From the NCBI RefSeq assembly GCF_009834345.1, contig NZ_CP035042.1, positions 1,054,001 through 1,118,000 of the forward strand: a stretch of DNA of 64,000 nt. The letters are read 5' to 3'. This DNA is from Billgrantia tianxiuensis. Lineage in GTDB: Bacteria; Pseudomonadota; Gammaproteobacteria; Pseudomonadales; Halomonadaceae. The translations under genes were made by a program, and so were the position numbers. The notes below the pieces were generated by a model, which made no database searches, had not been told where the DNA came from, and worked only from the letters and a program-made list of their open reading frames with translations. Shown in pieces: positions 23,159 through 31,940 of the stretch (its first letter is position 1; the number at the start of each line of letters is the position of its first letter).

Positions 23159-23482
23159 GGCGGTGTCCTCTTGTCGAAGGCCGAGCAACAGTCACTTCCC
23201 CCGCAAATCCTGCGGTTGACATGGTGCTCTAGAAATACCCCCGGTTTGCATGACCTTCATCAAGTTTCGCGACGTTTAGGTCTGATGAAGCAGTGATTCC
23301 ATCCACTGGTATGACGTAAGCCACACGCATCCCCTATGCCCTTTCGTGGCCTCGTCCGACACAGCACTGAATCTTCACTATAGACGAACCGGCGAAAAAC
23401 CATTGAAGGAAATTGAAACGAATGTTTGACAACTGTAGCCGTCGCGCCAGACTGCCTGGGTGGACGACACGAGACAGCAGGC
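23159..23482. other. Divergent intergenic region between ferritin-like and crotonase genes
   Basis: About 320 bases, noticeably more AT-rich than the flanks. It holds an 8-bp inverted repeat CTTCATCA...TGATGAAG (23255-23262 and 23283-23290) with a 20-base spacer, and two TTGACA hexamers (near 23216 and 23427), neither with a convincing -10 box. It most likely contains the promoters of both flanking genes. No small coding region with a good ribosome site was seen. Confidence 0.5.
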
Positions 23483-24283
23483 ATGACACGACAAGTTTTC
23501 CATGAGCGGGTGACACTGGCGTTTCAAGACCACGTCGCCGAGGTCACCCTGGCACGTCCACGCGAGCACAATGGCCTCGACTGGGCGATGATCGACGCGC
23601 TGCTGGCGGCACAGCAGCACCTGCGCGAACTCGAAGGGCTGCGTGCCGTGGTGCTCGAAGGTGAGGGAGAGAGTTTCTGTGCCGGACTCGACATGGCCGC
23701 GATCATGTCCCGCCCGGAGCGGCTGCCCTCGCTGCTGGCTCCCGACGAGCAGGGCATCAATCCGGTGCAGCGCCTGGCACTGGGCTGGCGCGATGCCGGC
23801 GTACCGGTGATTGCCGCCTTGCATGGGCATGTCTATGGCGGTGGGTTGCAGATCGCCCTGGGCGCCGATGTGCGTGTCGTACATCCCGAGGCCCGGCTGG
23901 CGCTGCTGGAGATCGTCTGGGGCATCATTCCCGACATGGGCATCAGCGTGACAGGCGAGAGTATTCGCAGCGACGTGCTGCGCGAGCTGGCCTGGACCGG
24001 GCGCAAGGTGGACGGTCGCGAAGCCGTTTTGCTCGGCTTGGCCACGCGTCTGGCCGACGACCCCCGTCGTATCGCACGCGATATCGCCACGTCGGTGGCG
24101 GCCCGCTCGCCCAAGGCAGTGGCCGCGGCGCGTGAACTTTTCTCCCGCTCGGCCGGCATGTCCGAGCGCGAGCGCCTGGCGCTGGAGGCCAGCCTGCAGC
24201 GCGGCCTGCTCGGCGGCGAGGAACAACTGGAAGCGGTGGCGGCCCGGATGGCCGGCCGCGAGCCGCGCTTCAAGGGTTCGTAG
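23483..24283 (+). CDS. Crotonase (enoyl-CoA hydratase/isomerase) family protein
   Basis: A 266-residue protein from ATG 23483. The oxyanion-hole segments are present ([11 protein letters not shown] and [18 protein letters not shown]). The glutamate of [12 protein letters not shown] aligns with the second catalytic Glu of rat enoyl-CoA hydratase, but the first (normally GGGxE) is Gln here. It may therefore be an isomerase, hydrolase or another crotonase activity and not a canonical hydratase. Its TAG stop overlaps the GTG start of radD, implying co-translation with a repair helicase. Confidence 0.85.
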   Translation: MTRQVFHERVTLAFQDHVAEVTLARPREHNGLDWAMIDALLAAQQHLRELEGLRAVVLEGEGESFCAGLDMAAIMSRPERLPSLLAPDEQGINPVQRLALGWRDAGVPVIAALHGHVYGGGLQIALGADVRVVHPEARLALLEIVWGIIPDMGISVTGESIRSDVLRELAWTGRKVDGREAVLLGLATRLADDPRRIARDIATSVAARSPKAVAAARELFSRSAGMSERERLALEASLQRGLLGGEEQLEAVAARMAGREPRFKGS

Positions 24284-26058
24284 TGACCTCGCCATCGCTG
24301 CGGCCCTACCAGCACGAGGCCGTGCGCCGCGTCGTAACGCACTTCCGCAACTCCGACGAGCCGGCGGTGGTGGTGTTGCCCACCGGCAGCGGCAAGTCGC
24401 TGGTGATCGCCGAGCTGGCGCGACTCGCTCGCGGACGGGTACTGGTGCTGGCTCATGTGCGCGAGCTGGTGGAGCAGAACCATGCCAAGTACCTGGCCTA
24501 CGGGCTCGAGGCGGATATCTTCAGCGCCGGACTGGGGCGCAAGGAGAGTGCACGCCAGGTGGTGTTCGGCTCGGTGCAATCGGTGGTGCGCAACATAGAG
24601 CGCTTCGACGCGTCCGCTCAACAACAGGGCCAATTCACCTTATTGGTGATCGATGAATGCCACCGGGTCTCGCCGGACAAGGACGCCAGCTACCGTCGCG
24701 TGATCGAACGCCTGCGCCGGGCCAATCCCCGGCTGAAGGTGCTGGGGCTTACCGCCACGCCCTATCGCCTGGGACAGGGCTTCATCTACCACCGCCATCA
24801 CCACGGCATGGTGCGCGGTGACGACGACTGCTTCTTTCGCGACTGCGTGTTCGAGCAGCCGCTGCGGCTGATGGTCAAGCAGGGCTATCTTGCGCCGCCG
24901 AGACGTATCGATGCGGCGGTCGAACGCTACGATTTCTCGGCGCTGGTGCCGGGAGCGAACGGCCTGTTCCGGGAAGAGGAGCTCAACCGGGTGGCGGCGG
25001 GCAACCGCGCCACGCCGGGCATCGTCGCCGAGATCGTCGAGCGCGCCGCCAAGCGTCGTGGCGTGATGCTGTTCGCCGCCACCGTGGCTCATGCCGAGGA
25101 GGTGCTCGGCTACCTGCCGGCCGCCGAGGCGGCGCTGATCACCGGCGAGACGCCGTCGCGCGAGCGTGAGCACATCATTGCCGCCTTCAAGGCCTGCGAA
25201 CTCAAGTACCTGGTCAACGTGGCGGTGCTCACCACCGGCTTCGACGCGCCTCACGTCGACCTGATCGCCATTCTGCGGCCCACCGAGTCGGTGAGCCTCT
25301 ACCAGCAGATCGTCGGTCGCGGCCTGCGTCTCGCGCCGGGCAAGAGCGACTGCCTGATCCTCGACTACGCCGGTAACCCCTGGGATCTCTACGCGCCGGA
25401 AGTGGGTAGCCCGCGCCCGGCCTCGGACACCGAGCCGGTGCAGGTCGAGTGCCCCGCCTGCGGTCACGCCAACCTGTTCTGGGGCCGCAAGGAGGGCGAG
25501 ATCGTCATCGAACACTTCGGCCGCCGCTGTCAGGGGCTGGTCGAGGACGAGTCGGTCAAGCGCGGCCAGTGCGACTTTCGCTTTCGCTTCAAGGTGTGCG
25601 GCGAGTGCGGCGCCGAGAACGACATTGCCGCGCGGCGCTGCCACGGCTGCCAAACCCTGCTGGTGGATGCCGACGACAAGCTCAAGGAGGCGCTACGCCT
25701 CAGGGATGCCCGCGTGCTGCGGGTGGCCGGCATGCAGCTCGAAGCCACCGTCAATGGGCGTGGGCTGCCGCGGCTCAAGGTCACCTACCATGACGAGGAC
25801 GGGGTGAGCCTGAGCGAGTGGTTTGCCCTGGAAACCCCCGCCCAGCGTGCCGCCTTCGGTGCCGTGTTCCTGCGTGACCATCTGCGCGCACCGGGAGCGC
25901 GCTGGCAGCCGATGAGCGCGGAGGAAGTCATCGCCGAGCGTCGGCGTCTGCGCCACCCCGACTTCGTCGTGGGGCGCAAGGTGGGACGCCACTGGCAAGT
26001 GCGCGAAAAGCTGTTCGATTATACCGGGCGCTATCGCAAGGCCGAGACGGCGGAGTAG
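24283..26058 (+). CDS. radD: RadD-type DEAD/DEAH-box DNA helicase
   Basis: A 591-residue superfamily 2 helicase. Motif I is PTGSGKS, motif II DECH, motif III TATP, motif [11 protein letters not shown]. After the helicase core a zinc-binding region has paired cysteines ([18 protein letters not shown]), as in E. coli RadD/YejH (586 residues), which works with RecA and SSB in recombination repair. The GTG start is embedded in the stop of the upstream crotonase gene. The C-terminal ~120 residues are the RadD-specific extension. Confidence 0.92.
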   Translation: MTSPSLRPYQHEAVRRVVTHFRNSDEPAVVVLPTGSGKSLVIAELARLARGRVLVLAHVRELVEQNHAKYLAYGLEADIFSAGLGRKESARQVVFGSVQSVVRNIERFDASAQQQGQFTLLVIDECHRVSPDKDASYRRVIERLRRANPRLKVLGLTATPYRLGQGFIYHRHHHGMVRGDDDCFFRDCVFEQPLRLMVKQGYLAPPRRIDAAVERYDFSALVPGANGLFREEELNRVAAGNRATPGIVAEIVERAAKRRGVMLFAATVAHAEEVLGYLPAAEAALITGETPSREREHIIAAFKACELKYLVNVAVLTTGFDAPHVDLIAILRPTESVSLYQQIVGRGLRLAPGKSDCLILDYAGNPWDLYAPEVGSPRPASDTEPVQVECPACGHANLFWGRKEGEIVIEHFGRRCQGLVEDESVKRGQCDFRFRFKVCGECGAENDIAARRCHGCQTLLVDADDKLKEALRLRDARVLRVAGMQLEATVNGRGLPRLKVTYHDEDGVSLSEWFALETPAQRAAFGAVFLRDHLRAPGARWQPMSAEEVIAERRRLRHPDFVVGRKVGRHWQVREKLFDYTGRYRKAETAE

Positions 26059-26068
26059 GCGAGTCGGC

Positions 26069-26659
26069 TCAGGTCGAACCTTCAGCCTGCCGGGGCTCGC
26101 TATCTTGCGTAGGTTCGGTGAAGGGCTCGCCGGAGTCGTCCTCCCCGGTGTCGCTATCCTCGAACGGCGAGAAGGAGGGGGCCTGTCTGCTGGCGGCAAG
26201 CTCCCCGAAAGCCTCCTTGAGAAGGGCGTTCTCGGGGTCCATGTCGATAGTGCCATGGAAAGTGCTGCCATCCTCTAGCATCAGGCACGGTGTCACGATC
26301 GTTCCCCTGACATTGGCGTCCTTGTGGATCGTGGCTCGATGCGATGCCACCAGATTGCCCTCGACCTCGCCAGAGACATGCAGGGTATGGGCGTAGACGT
26401 CACCGAGAATACGGCTACCATTCCCCAGGGTGACGGTATTCTGCTTGCAGGTGATCGTTCCCTCGACGTGCCCTTCGACGGTCAGGTCCTCACCGGCATC
26501 GATGTCCCCGTGTACGCTGGTGTGGCTGCCGATTACCGAAACGCTGGACCGTGTCGCGGACATCTCCTGGTGGGTCGGAGTCCGGTCGGCATCGGTGGTG
26601 ACGACGCGTGTCGTCGTTGCCTCTGCCTCCGCTTGACGATGCTTTGCCTTGTGGAACAT
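26069..26659 (-). CDS. Bactofilin (cytosolic)
   Basis: A 196-residue protein from ATG 26659 with TTGGAGGG immediately upstream on its strand. The core (~residues 35-150) is a right-handed beta-helix repeat typical of bactofilins (GDIDAGEDLTVEGHVEGTI, GDVYAHTLHVSGEVEGNL, GTIVTPCLMLEDGSTFHGTI). The tails are disordered; the C-terminal one is acidic (DTGEDDSGEP). Bactofilins polymerise without nucleotide and scaffold cell-envelope enzymes. It is divergent from a second bactofilin-like gene. Confidence 0.9.
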   Translation of the reverse strand: MFHKAKHRQAEAEATTTRVVTTDADRTPTHQEMSATRSSVSVIGSHTSVHGDIDAGEDLTVEGHVEGTITCKQNTVTLGNGSRILGDVYAHTLHVSGEVEGNLVASHRATIHKDANVRGTIVTPCLMLEDGSTFHGTIDMDPENALLKEAFGELAASRQAPSFSPFEDSDTGEDDSGEPFTEPTQDSEPRQAEGST

Positions 26660-26812
26660 GCAGCCCTCCAAGATCGACGAGTAGCCATGCAGCCTAGCTC
26701 GCTTGTGGTGATGTCAAAGCGTTGAGCTATGCAGCATCCAGCGGTCTTTTCTCGACACCGCGCGCGAGGCCTGACACCTATAAGAAGTGATACGTGGACA
26801 TGGAGTAGGAAC

Positions 26813-27400
26813 GTGGGCATTCAGACATGGCTTATCTTTCTTGGCGTGGCCGCCATGACGCTGATCGTCTGGGATGGCGGACGGCGCAAGAGACAACGCC
26901 TGGCGACGGGCCTGCCGCCGAGCGCAGCGCCGGAAGCGGTGGCTGCCCGAGCGCATCCGCTTCCGGTCGAGCCGATTGTCGAGACGGCAAGTGTCGACAC
27001 GCCGCCCGCCGCCCGTTTGCCCAATGTCCCCGAAGGCAGCCGTATCGGCTTGGCGACGCACGTGTCGGGCAATCTGGTTGCGCGTGAACCGGTTGTAGTC
27101 AAGGGCAGCATCGAGGGAGCCGTCATCGCCCAGGATCACTCTGTCATGGTGACGATGAGCGGTAGGGTGTCGTCGTATCTGGAAGGCCGTAAGGTCAGTG
27201 TCGATGGGCAAGTGGCAGGCATGGTCAAGGCCGGCGACAAGATCACGCTGCTGTCGCGGGCGCGCGTCGAGGGTAGCCTGCATTCCAGGCGCCTGGAATG
27301 CATCGCTGGCGCCCGCATTCGCGGGAAGGTGGCATCGGTGGAGCCGCTCGGCGGGATCCCGATGGTCGCTGGTACGAAGACTGAACCGGGCTTACCCTGA
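26813..27400 (+). CDS. Membrane-anchored bactofilin-like protein
   Basis: A 195-residue protein from GTG 26813 with GGAGTAGGA upstream. It begins with a single TM helix (WLIFLGVAAMTLIVWDG) followed by a basic stop-transfer (GRRKRQR) and a Pro/Ala-rich linker. From ~85 on it has bactofilin-type beta-helix repeats (THVSGNLVAREPVVVKGSIEGAV, GRKVSVDGQVAGMVKAGD, ARVEGSLHSRRLECIAGARIRGKV). It could tether a bactofilin polymer to the membrane. scpA starts 67 bases further on the same strand. Confidence 0.75.
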   Translation: MGIQTWLIFLGVAAMTLIVWDGGRRKRQRLATGLPPSAAPEAVAARAHPLPVEPIVETASVDTPPAARLPNVPEGSRIGLATHVSGNLVAREPVVVKGSIEGAVIAQDHSVMVTMSGRVSSYLEGRKVSVDGQVAGMVKAGDKITLLSRARVEGSLHSRRLECIAGARIRGKVASVEPLGGIPMVAGTKTEPGLP

Positions 27401-27467
27401 CCCCTGCGCTCTTGCTAGACTGCGTGATTGACCTTCAGACGAGCCCTGCCGGGAGGCCAGGCCCCGC

Positions 27468-28469
27468 GTGAGCGAGATGCCCCAGACGGACACGCCGGAA
27501 CGGCACGAGACGTCCGATGCCGCGGTGCAGACGGAGGCATTGGCGCGTCTGTTCGACGAGCCGATCACCGAGCTGCCCGAGGATCTCTACATTCCGCCGG
27601 AAGCGCTGCGAATCTTTCTCGAAGCCTTCGAGGGGCCGCTCGACCTGCTGCTCTATCTGATTCGTCGCCAGAATCTGGATATCCTGGCCATCGACGTGGC
27701 CGCCATCACTCGCCAGTACATCGAATACGTGGAGCTGATGAAGGCCATGGAGATCGAACTGGCCGGCGAGTATCTGCTGATGGCAGCGATGCTGGCCGAG
27801 ATCAAGTCGCGTACGCTGCTACCGCGTCCGCCCAAGGAGGCGGGCGATGACGAGGAGGAGGATCCGCGTGCCGAGTTGATCCGCCGCCTGCAGGAGTACG
27901 AGCAGCTCAAGAGCGCTGCCGAGGCGCTGGCCGAGCTGCCGCGGGTGGGCCGCGACTGGTTCCCGGCGCGGGCGGCGCTGCCACCATTGCAGGCAAGGGT
28001 GATCCACCCCGACGTGGAACTCGACGAGCTGCTCGGGGCGCTGGCCGGCATCCTGCGCCGGGCCGAACTCAACCAGGCCCACCAGGTGGGGCGCGAGGTA
28101 CTCTCGACCCGCGAGCGCATGCTGGCGATCATGGACCGGCTCAATCGCGAGCACTACACGCCGTTCGAGGCGCTGTTCACCCTGGAGGAGGGACGCGCCG
28201 GTGTTATCGTCACCTTCATGGCCATTCTCGAACTGGCCAAGGAAGCGATGATCGAAATCGTGCAGAACGCCCCGCTATCGCCGATCCATGTGCGTGCCCG
28301 GGCGCCGCGAGAGCAAGTCGAGGAGGAGGTCTACGACGACGGCACCGATGTCGAGAGCCCCTTTGCCGATGAGTCCTTTGCCGAAGAGTCATTCGTCAAA
28401 GAGCCTTTTGCCGTAGAATCCTTGATCGAAGCAGAGGAGAGGATGTCCGGGGAGGACGATACCGCATGA
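27468..28469 (+). CDS. scpA: Segregation and condensation protein A
   Basis: A 333-residue kleisin from GTG 27468 that bridges SMC/MukB-like heads with ScpB. The N-terminal domain (FEGPLDLLLYLIRRQNLDILAIDV) and the C-terminal winged helix (GRAGVIVTFMAILELAKEAM) are conserved. The acidic C-terminal tail contains four imperfect 15-bp repeats (see separate entry). It overlaps scpB by four bases (ATGA). Confidence 0.95.
   Translation: MSEMPQTDTPERHETSDAAVQTEALARLFDEPITELPEDLYIPPEALRIFLEAFEGPLDLLLYLIRRQNLDILAIDVAAITRQYIEYVELMKAMEIELAGEYLLMAAMLAEIKSRTLLPRPPKEAGDDEEEDPRAELIRRLQEYEQLKSAAEALAELPRVGRDWFPARAALPPLQARVIHPDVELDELLGALAGILRRAELNQAHQVGREVLSTRERMLAIMDRLNREHYTPFEALFTLEEGRAGVIVTFMAILELAKEAMIEIVQNAPLSPIHVRARAPREQVEEEVYDDGTDVESPFADESFAEESFVKEPFAVESLIEAEERMSGEDDTA
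28362..28421 (+). repeat. Four imperfect 15-bp tandem repeats in the 3' end of scpA
   Basis: Units beginning TTTGCCGAT, TTTGCCGAA, TTCGTCAAA and TTTGCCGTA encode FADES-FAEES-FVKEP-FAVES. They add an acidic, low-complexity tail to ScpA. The unit keeps the reading frame, so copy number could vary between strains without disrupting the gene. Confidence 0.75.
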
Positions 28470-29368
28470 CGGCCATGGAGCTGCCCGACAGCCTCGACGA
28501 GATTCTCGAGGCGGCGCTGCTGGCAGCCGCCGAGCCGCTGTCGCTGGAGCGCCTCGAAGGGTTGTTCGACGACCACGAGAGGCCGCAACGGCGCAGTCTG
28601 CGTGAGGCGCTGGAGCGCGTTGCGGCGCGCCACGACCGTGGTGCCATGGAGCTGATCGAGACGGCTTCGGGCTACCAACTGCGTATTCGTCCACGTCTTT
28701 CGCCCTGGGTGTCGCGCTTGTGGGACGAGCGTCCGCAGCGCTACTCCCGCGCCCTGCTGGAAACCCTGGCGTTGATCGCCTATCGCCAGCCGGTGACGCG
28801 CGGCGACATCGAGGAAGTGCGCGGGGTGGCGGTGAGCAGTTCGATCATGCGTACATTGGCCGAACGCGGCTGGATTCGGGTGGTCGGACATCGTGACGTG
28901 CCGGGCCGCCCGGCGGTCTATGCCACTACCCGCCAGTTCCTCGACGACTTCGGACTCAAGACGCTGGACGAACTGCCGCCCATGCATGAGCTGAAGGGGA
29001 TGGCGGAGCCGATTTTCGAGGATGAGGCGCCGCCGCCGCCCAGCACTCTGCTGGCGCAGGCCGACGAGGCGGCGAGTGGCGATGAGGAAGACGTCGGCGA
29101 CGACGACGGTTACGACCTCGATGACGAAGACGGCGAAGATAGCAAAGATAGTGAAGATGATGACGAGCGTATCGCCACAGAGGATACGCTTGCTGAAGCG
29201 ACGGCCGGGACGGCCGACGTAGCACACGCCGGGAAGGCGTCCGACAGGCCAGGGCTGAGTTTCGCCGATCTCGAGGCACGCCTGGCCGAACGTGCCCGCA
29301 CCAGCGTCGACGATGACGGCGGAGCGGGGGCGGAATCCACCGTAGACGAGAAGTCAGACGACACATGA
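28466..29368 (+). CDS. scpB: Segregation and condensation protein B
   Basis: A 300-residue protein with the two winged-helix domains of ScpB ([58 protein letters not shown]). After about residue 185 a ~110-residue extension is strongly acidic and disordered ([23 protein letters not shown]). Long acidic tails of this kind are common in halophiles. It overlaps both scpA and rluB as ATGA. Confidence 0.93.
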   Translation: MTAMELPDSLDEILEAALLAAAEPLSLERLEGLFDDHERPQRRSLREALERVAARHDRGAMELIETASGYQLRIRPRLSPWVSRLWDERPQRYSRALLETLALIAYRQPVTRGDIEEVRGVAVSSSIMRTLAERGWIRVVGHRDVPGRPAVYATTRQFLDDFGLKTLDELPPMHELKGMAEPIFEDEAPPPPSTLLAQADEAASGDEEDVGDDDGYDLDDEDGEDSKDSEDDDERIATEDTLAEATAGTADVAHAGKASDRPGLSFADLEARLAERARTSVDDDGGAGAESTVDEKSDDT

Positions 29369-30222
29369 CCAGCAACACCGAAAAACTGCAGAAGGTCCTG
29401 GCCCGCGCCGGGCTGGGCTCGCGCCGCGAGATGGAAGCGGCCATCGAGGCCGGGCGCGTCAAGGTCAACGGCAAGGTTGCCTCCCTCGGCGACCGTATCG
29501 AGATGCGCGACCGGGTCGCCTTCGACGACCGTCCGGTGACCCTGCGCGGGGCCGAGGAAACGCCGCGCCGGGTGATCATGTACAACAAGCCGGAAGGCGA
29601 GCTGTGCACACGCAAGGATCCGGAAGGCCGGCGCACCGTATTTGAACGCCTGCCGCGCCTGAAGGGCGAGCGTTGGATCGCCATTGGCCGCCTGGACATC
29701 AATACCAGCGGCCTGCTGCTCTTTACTACCGACGGCGAGCTGGCCAACCGGCTGATGCATCCTTCCACCCAGATCGAGCGCGAGTACGCCGTGCGGGTGA
29801 TGGGCGAAGTGCGCAAGGAGCACGTGGTGGCCATGGTCGAGGGCGTCATGCTCGAGGATGGCCCGGCGCGCTTTACCGACGTCCAGGAATTTGGCGGCGA
29901 GGGCATCAACACCTGGTTCCATGTGGTGATCATGGAGGGACGCAACCGCGAGGTGCGCCGGCTGTGGGAATCCCAGGGGCTGACGGTGAGCCGGCTCAAG
30001 CGGGTGCGCTACGGCAATATCTTCCTCGACAAGCGGGCCAAGGCGGGGGAGTGGGTGGAACTCTCCCAGGACGAAATCGACGATCTGGCCCTGGCGGCAG
30101 GCCTGGCGCCACGCAAGGTGCCCGAGCTGACGCCGGACGAGAAGAACCGCTGGAGCCGCGACAAGCACAAGCGTCGCCCGGTGCAGGCGATGCGTAAGCC
30201 CAGGAGCCCCAAGGGCAGATAG
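29365..30222 (+). CDS. rluB: 23S rRNA pseudouridine synthase RluB
   Basis: A 285-residue RsuA/RluB family enzyme that modifies U2605 of 23S rRNA. The N-terminal S4 domain ([31 protein letters not shown]) is followed by the catalytic core with the active Asp in [14 protein letters not shown]. The basic C-terminal tail ([21 protein letters not shown]) binds RNA. It is third in the scpA-scpB-rluB operon, an order common in gammaproteobacteria. Confidence 0.93.
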   Translation: MTSNTEKLQKVLARAGLGSRREMEAAIEAGRVKVNGKVASLGDRIEMRDRVAFDDRPVTLRGAEETPRRVIMYNKPEGELCTRKDPEGRRTVFERLPRLKGERWIAIGRLDINTSGLLLFTTDGELANRLMHPSTQIEREYAVRVMGEVRKEHVVAMVEGVMLEDGPARFTDVQEFGGEGINTWFHVVIMEGRNREVRRLWESQGLTVSRLKRVRYGNIFLDKRAKAGEWVELSQDEIDDLALAAGLAPRKVPELTPDEKNRWSRDKHKRRPVQAMRKPRSPKGR

Positions 30223-30300
30223 CGAACGCAGGCAGGACGAAAGTCAAAAAAGTCCTTGCCAGCCAAGGGTGTGATCAGTAATATCTGCACCCGTTCGGAA

Positions 30301-30376
30301 GGGTCGTTAGCTCAGTTGGTAGAGCAGTTGGCTTTTAACCAATTGGTCGTAGGTTCGAATCCTACACGACCCACCA
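30301..30376 (+). tRNA. tRNA-Lys (anticodon TTT), copy 1
   Basis: A 76-base cloverleaf with encoded CCA. The acceptor stem is GGGTCGT/ACGACCC, the T-arm is GGTTCGAATCC, and the anticodon loop CTTTTAA has TTT at 30334-30336. It is identical to the second copy 33 bases downstream. Confidence 0.97.
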
Positions 30377-30409
30377 CTTCCGGACCTGGATGCTTGTTTA
30401 GCAAGTGCT

Positions 30410-30485
30410 GGGTCGTTAGCTCAGTTGGTAGAGCAGTTGGCTTTTAACCAATTGGTCGTAGGTTCGAATCCTACACGACCCACCA
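30410..30485 (+). tRNA. tRNA-Lys (anticodon TTT), copy 2
   Basis: A 76-base sequence identical to the first tRNA-Lys, including the encoded CCA; the anticodon TTT is at 30443-30445. The two copies probably form one transcript ending at the hairpin at 30493. No integrase or attachment-site duplication is seen beside it. Confidence 0.97.
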
Positions 30486-30492
30486 GATTTCG

Positions 30493-30529
30493 CGCCCTCG
30501 TCTCGAGAGAGACGGGGGCGTTCTGTTTT
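30493..30529 (+). terminator. Terminator of the tRNA-Lys pair
   Basis: A 12-bp stem (CGCCCTCGTCTC pairing with GAGACGGGGGCG, one G-U wobble) around GAGA, followed by TTCTGTTTT. This is a typical intrinsic terminator eight bases after the second tRNA. Confidence 0.85.
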
Positions 30530-30689
30530 CCACTCTCGTCGCTTGAAAAACGAGGGCGCGGACCGCATCTTGTACCTTGCGTGAGGTGATCTGCGCCCGC
30601 CGATGGCCGACAGGTGCCGCGAACGGCGAAGTGGGTTAAACTCGCGTGACGGGTTGACGTGGCGAGAGACGCCGCAGCCAGCCCAGGCG

Positions 30690-30721
30690 TATCGCCCGTA
30701 CGGAGCGTACGACTAGCGATA
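30690..30721. promoter_or_regulatory. Nested palindrome upstream of nadA
   Basis: TATCG...CGATA encloses GTACG-GAG-CGTAC, a nested inverted repeat ~50 bases before the nadA start. A TTGACG box lies about 35 bases upstream of it. It could be an operator or a leader hairpin for an NAD-responsive regulator; no known NadR/NadQ site was recognised. The rest of the 30530-30770 stretch shows no gene. Confidence 0.4.
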
Positions 30722-30770
30722 TACCCGGTACACGCAGGGGGAGCCCCTGCCAGTCACAGTGGTAGACACG

Positions 30771-31799
30771 ATGACGATCATGACTTCCCGCGTCGAGGTG
30801 CGTGAGCATCTCGCCCGCGCCTACTGCCCCACCCGCATTCCCGCCGAGGACGAGGCTCGCATCGAGGAGATCAAGCGTCTGCTCGTTCAGCACAATGCGG
30901 TGCTCGTCGCTCATTACTACACCGACGATGCCATCCAGCAGTTGGCCGAGGAGACCGGTGGCTGCGTGGCCGATTCGCTGGAAATGGCCCGCTTCGGTGC
31001 ACGCCACGATGCCGATACCCTGGTAGTGGCCGGCGTGCGCTTCATGGGCGAGACGGCCAAGATCCTGTCGCCAGAGAAGCGTGTGCTGATGCCCACCCTG
31101 GAAGCGACCTGCTCGCTCGACATCGGCTGCCCGGCCGACGAGTTCAGCGCCTTCTGCGACCAGCATCCCGACCGCACCGTGGTGGTCTATGCCAACACCT
31201 CGGCGGCGGTCAAGGCGCGCGCCGACTGGGTGGTGACCTCCTCCATCGCGGTGGACGTCATCGAGCACCTGCAAGCGCGCGGCGAGAAGATCCTGTGGGC
31301 GCCAGACAAGCATCTGGGCAGCTACATCCAGCAAAAGACCGGTGCCGACATGCTGCTGTGGGACGGTGCCTGTATCGTCCACGAGGAGTTCAAGGCCAAG
31401 GGGATCGAGGACCTGAAAGGGCTCTATCCCGAGGCAGCCGTGTTGGTGCACCCGGAGTCGCCGGCCTCGGTGGTGGCGCTGGCCGATGTGGCCGGCTCCA
31501 CCTCGCAGCTGATCAAGGCGGCCAAGGAGCTGCCCCACGACAAACTGATCGTCGCCACCGACCGCGGCATCTTCTTCAAGATGCAGCAGATGGTGCCCGA
31601 GAAGACTCTGTTCGAGGCGCCCACCGCCGGCAATGGCGCGACCTGCAAGAGCTGCGCTCACTGCCCGTGGATGGCGATGAATGCACTGGACAACCTGGCT
31701 GGCGCCCTGCGCGAGGGCAGCGGCGAGATCTTCGTCGACGCCGAGCTGCGTCGGGCCGCGCTCAAGCCGCTGGAGCGGATGCTCAACTTCAATTCCTGA
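30771..31799 (+). CDS. nadA: Quinolinate synthase A
   Basis: About 342 residues from ATG 30771 (another ATG at 30780 and a GTG at 30759 are possible; no start has a clear ribosome site). It condenses iminoaspartate and dihydroxyacetone phosphate to quinolinate in NAD synthesis using a [4Fe-4S] cluster. Conserved segments are [49 protein letters not shown] and the C-terminal [13 protein letters not shown]. nadC, the next pathway enzyme, is 9 kb away. Confidence 0.95.
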   Translation: MTIMTSRVEVREHLARAYCPTRIPAEDEARIEEIKRLLVQHNAVLVAHYYTDDAIQQLAEETGGCVADSLEMARFGARHDADTLVVAGVRFMGETAKILSPEKRVLMPTLEATCSLDIGCPADEFSAFCDQHPDRTVVVYANTSAAVKARADWVVTSSIAVDVIEHLQARGEKILWAPDKHLGSYIQQKTGADMLLWDGACIVHEEFKAKGIEDLKGLYPEAAVLVHPESPASVVALADVAGSTSQLIKAAKELPHDKLIVATDRGIFFKMQQMVPEKTLFEAPTAGNGATCKSCAHCPWMAMNALDNLAGALREGSGEIFVDAELRRAALKPLERMLNFNS

Positions 31800-31827
31800 G
31801 TGAAAAAGAACGCTGCTTCGCAGCTCG

Positions 31828-31940
31828 AAGGTAAAAGATAGAAGATTGAAGAAAAACACTGATGACTGGCCGAGATGAGGGCAATGCAAGCTTGCCTCTT
31901 CTTATCTGTTCTTATTTCTTCGTTCTTCTGTCTTTCCTCT
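31828..31940. repeat. Purine-rich imperfect inverted repeat between nadA and bepA
   Basis: A left arm rich in GAAGA (31828-31857) is matched by a pyrimidine-rich right arm (31898-31940) that reads as AGAAG...GAAGAA on the other strand. Between them is the palindrome GCAAGCTTGC (31886-31895). AT content is far above the surroundings. It sits between convergent genes and may be a dispersed intergenic repeat or a bidirectional terminator-like structure. Confidence 0.5.

Noticed and set aside
30301..30485. tRNA-Lys genes as integration site of a genomic island
   Set aside because: No integrase, no direct repeat of the tRNA 3' end beyond the second full copy, and flanking genes are core genes.
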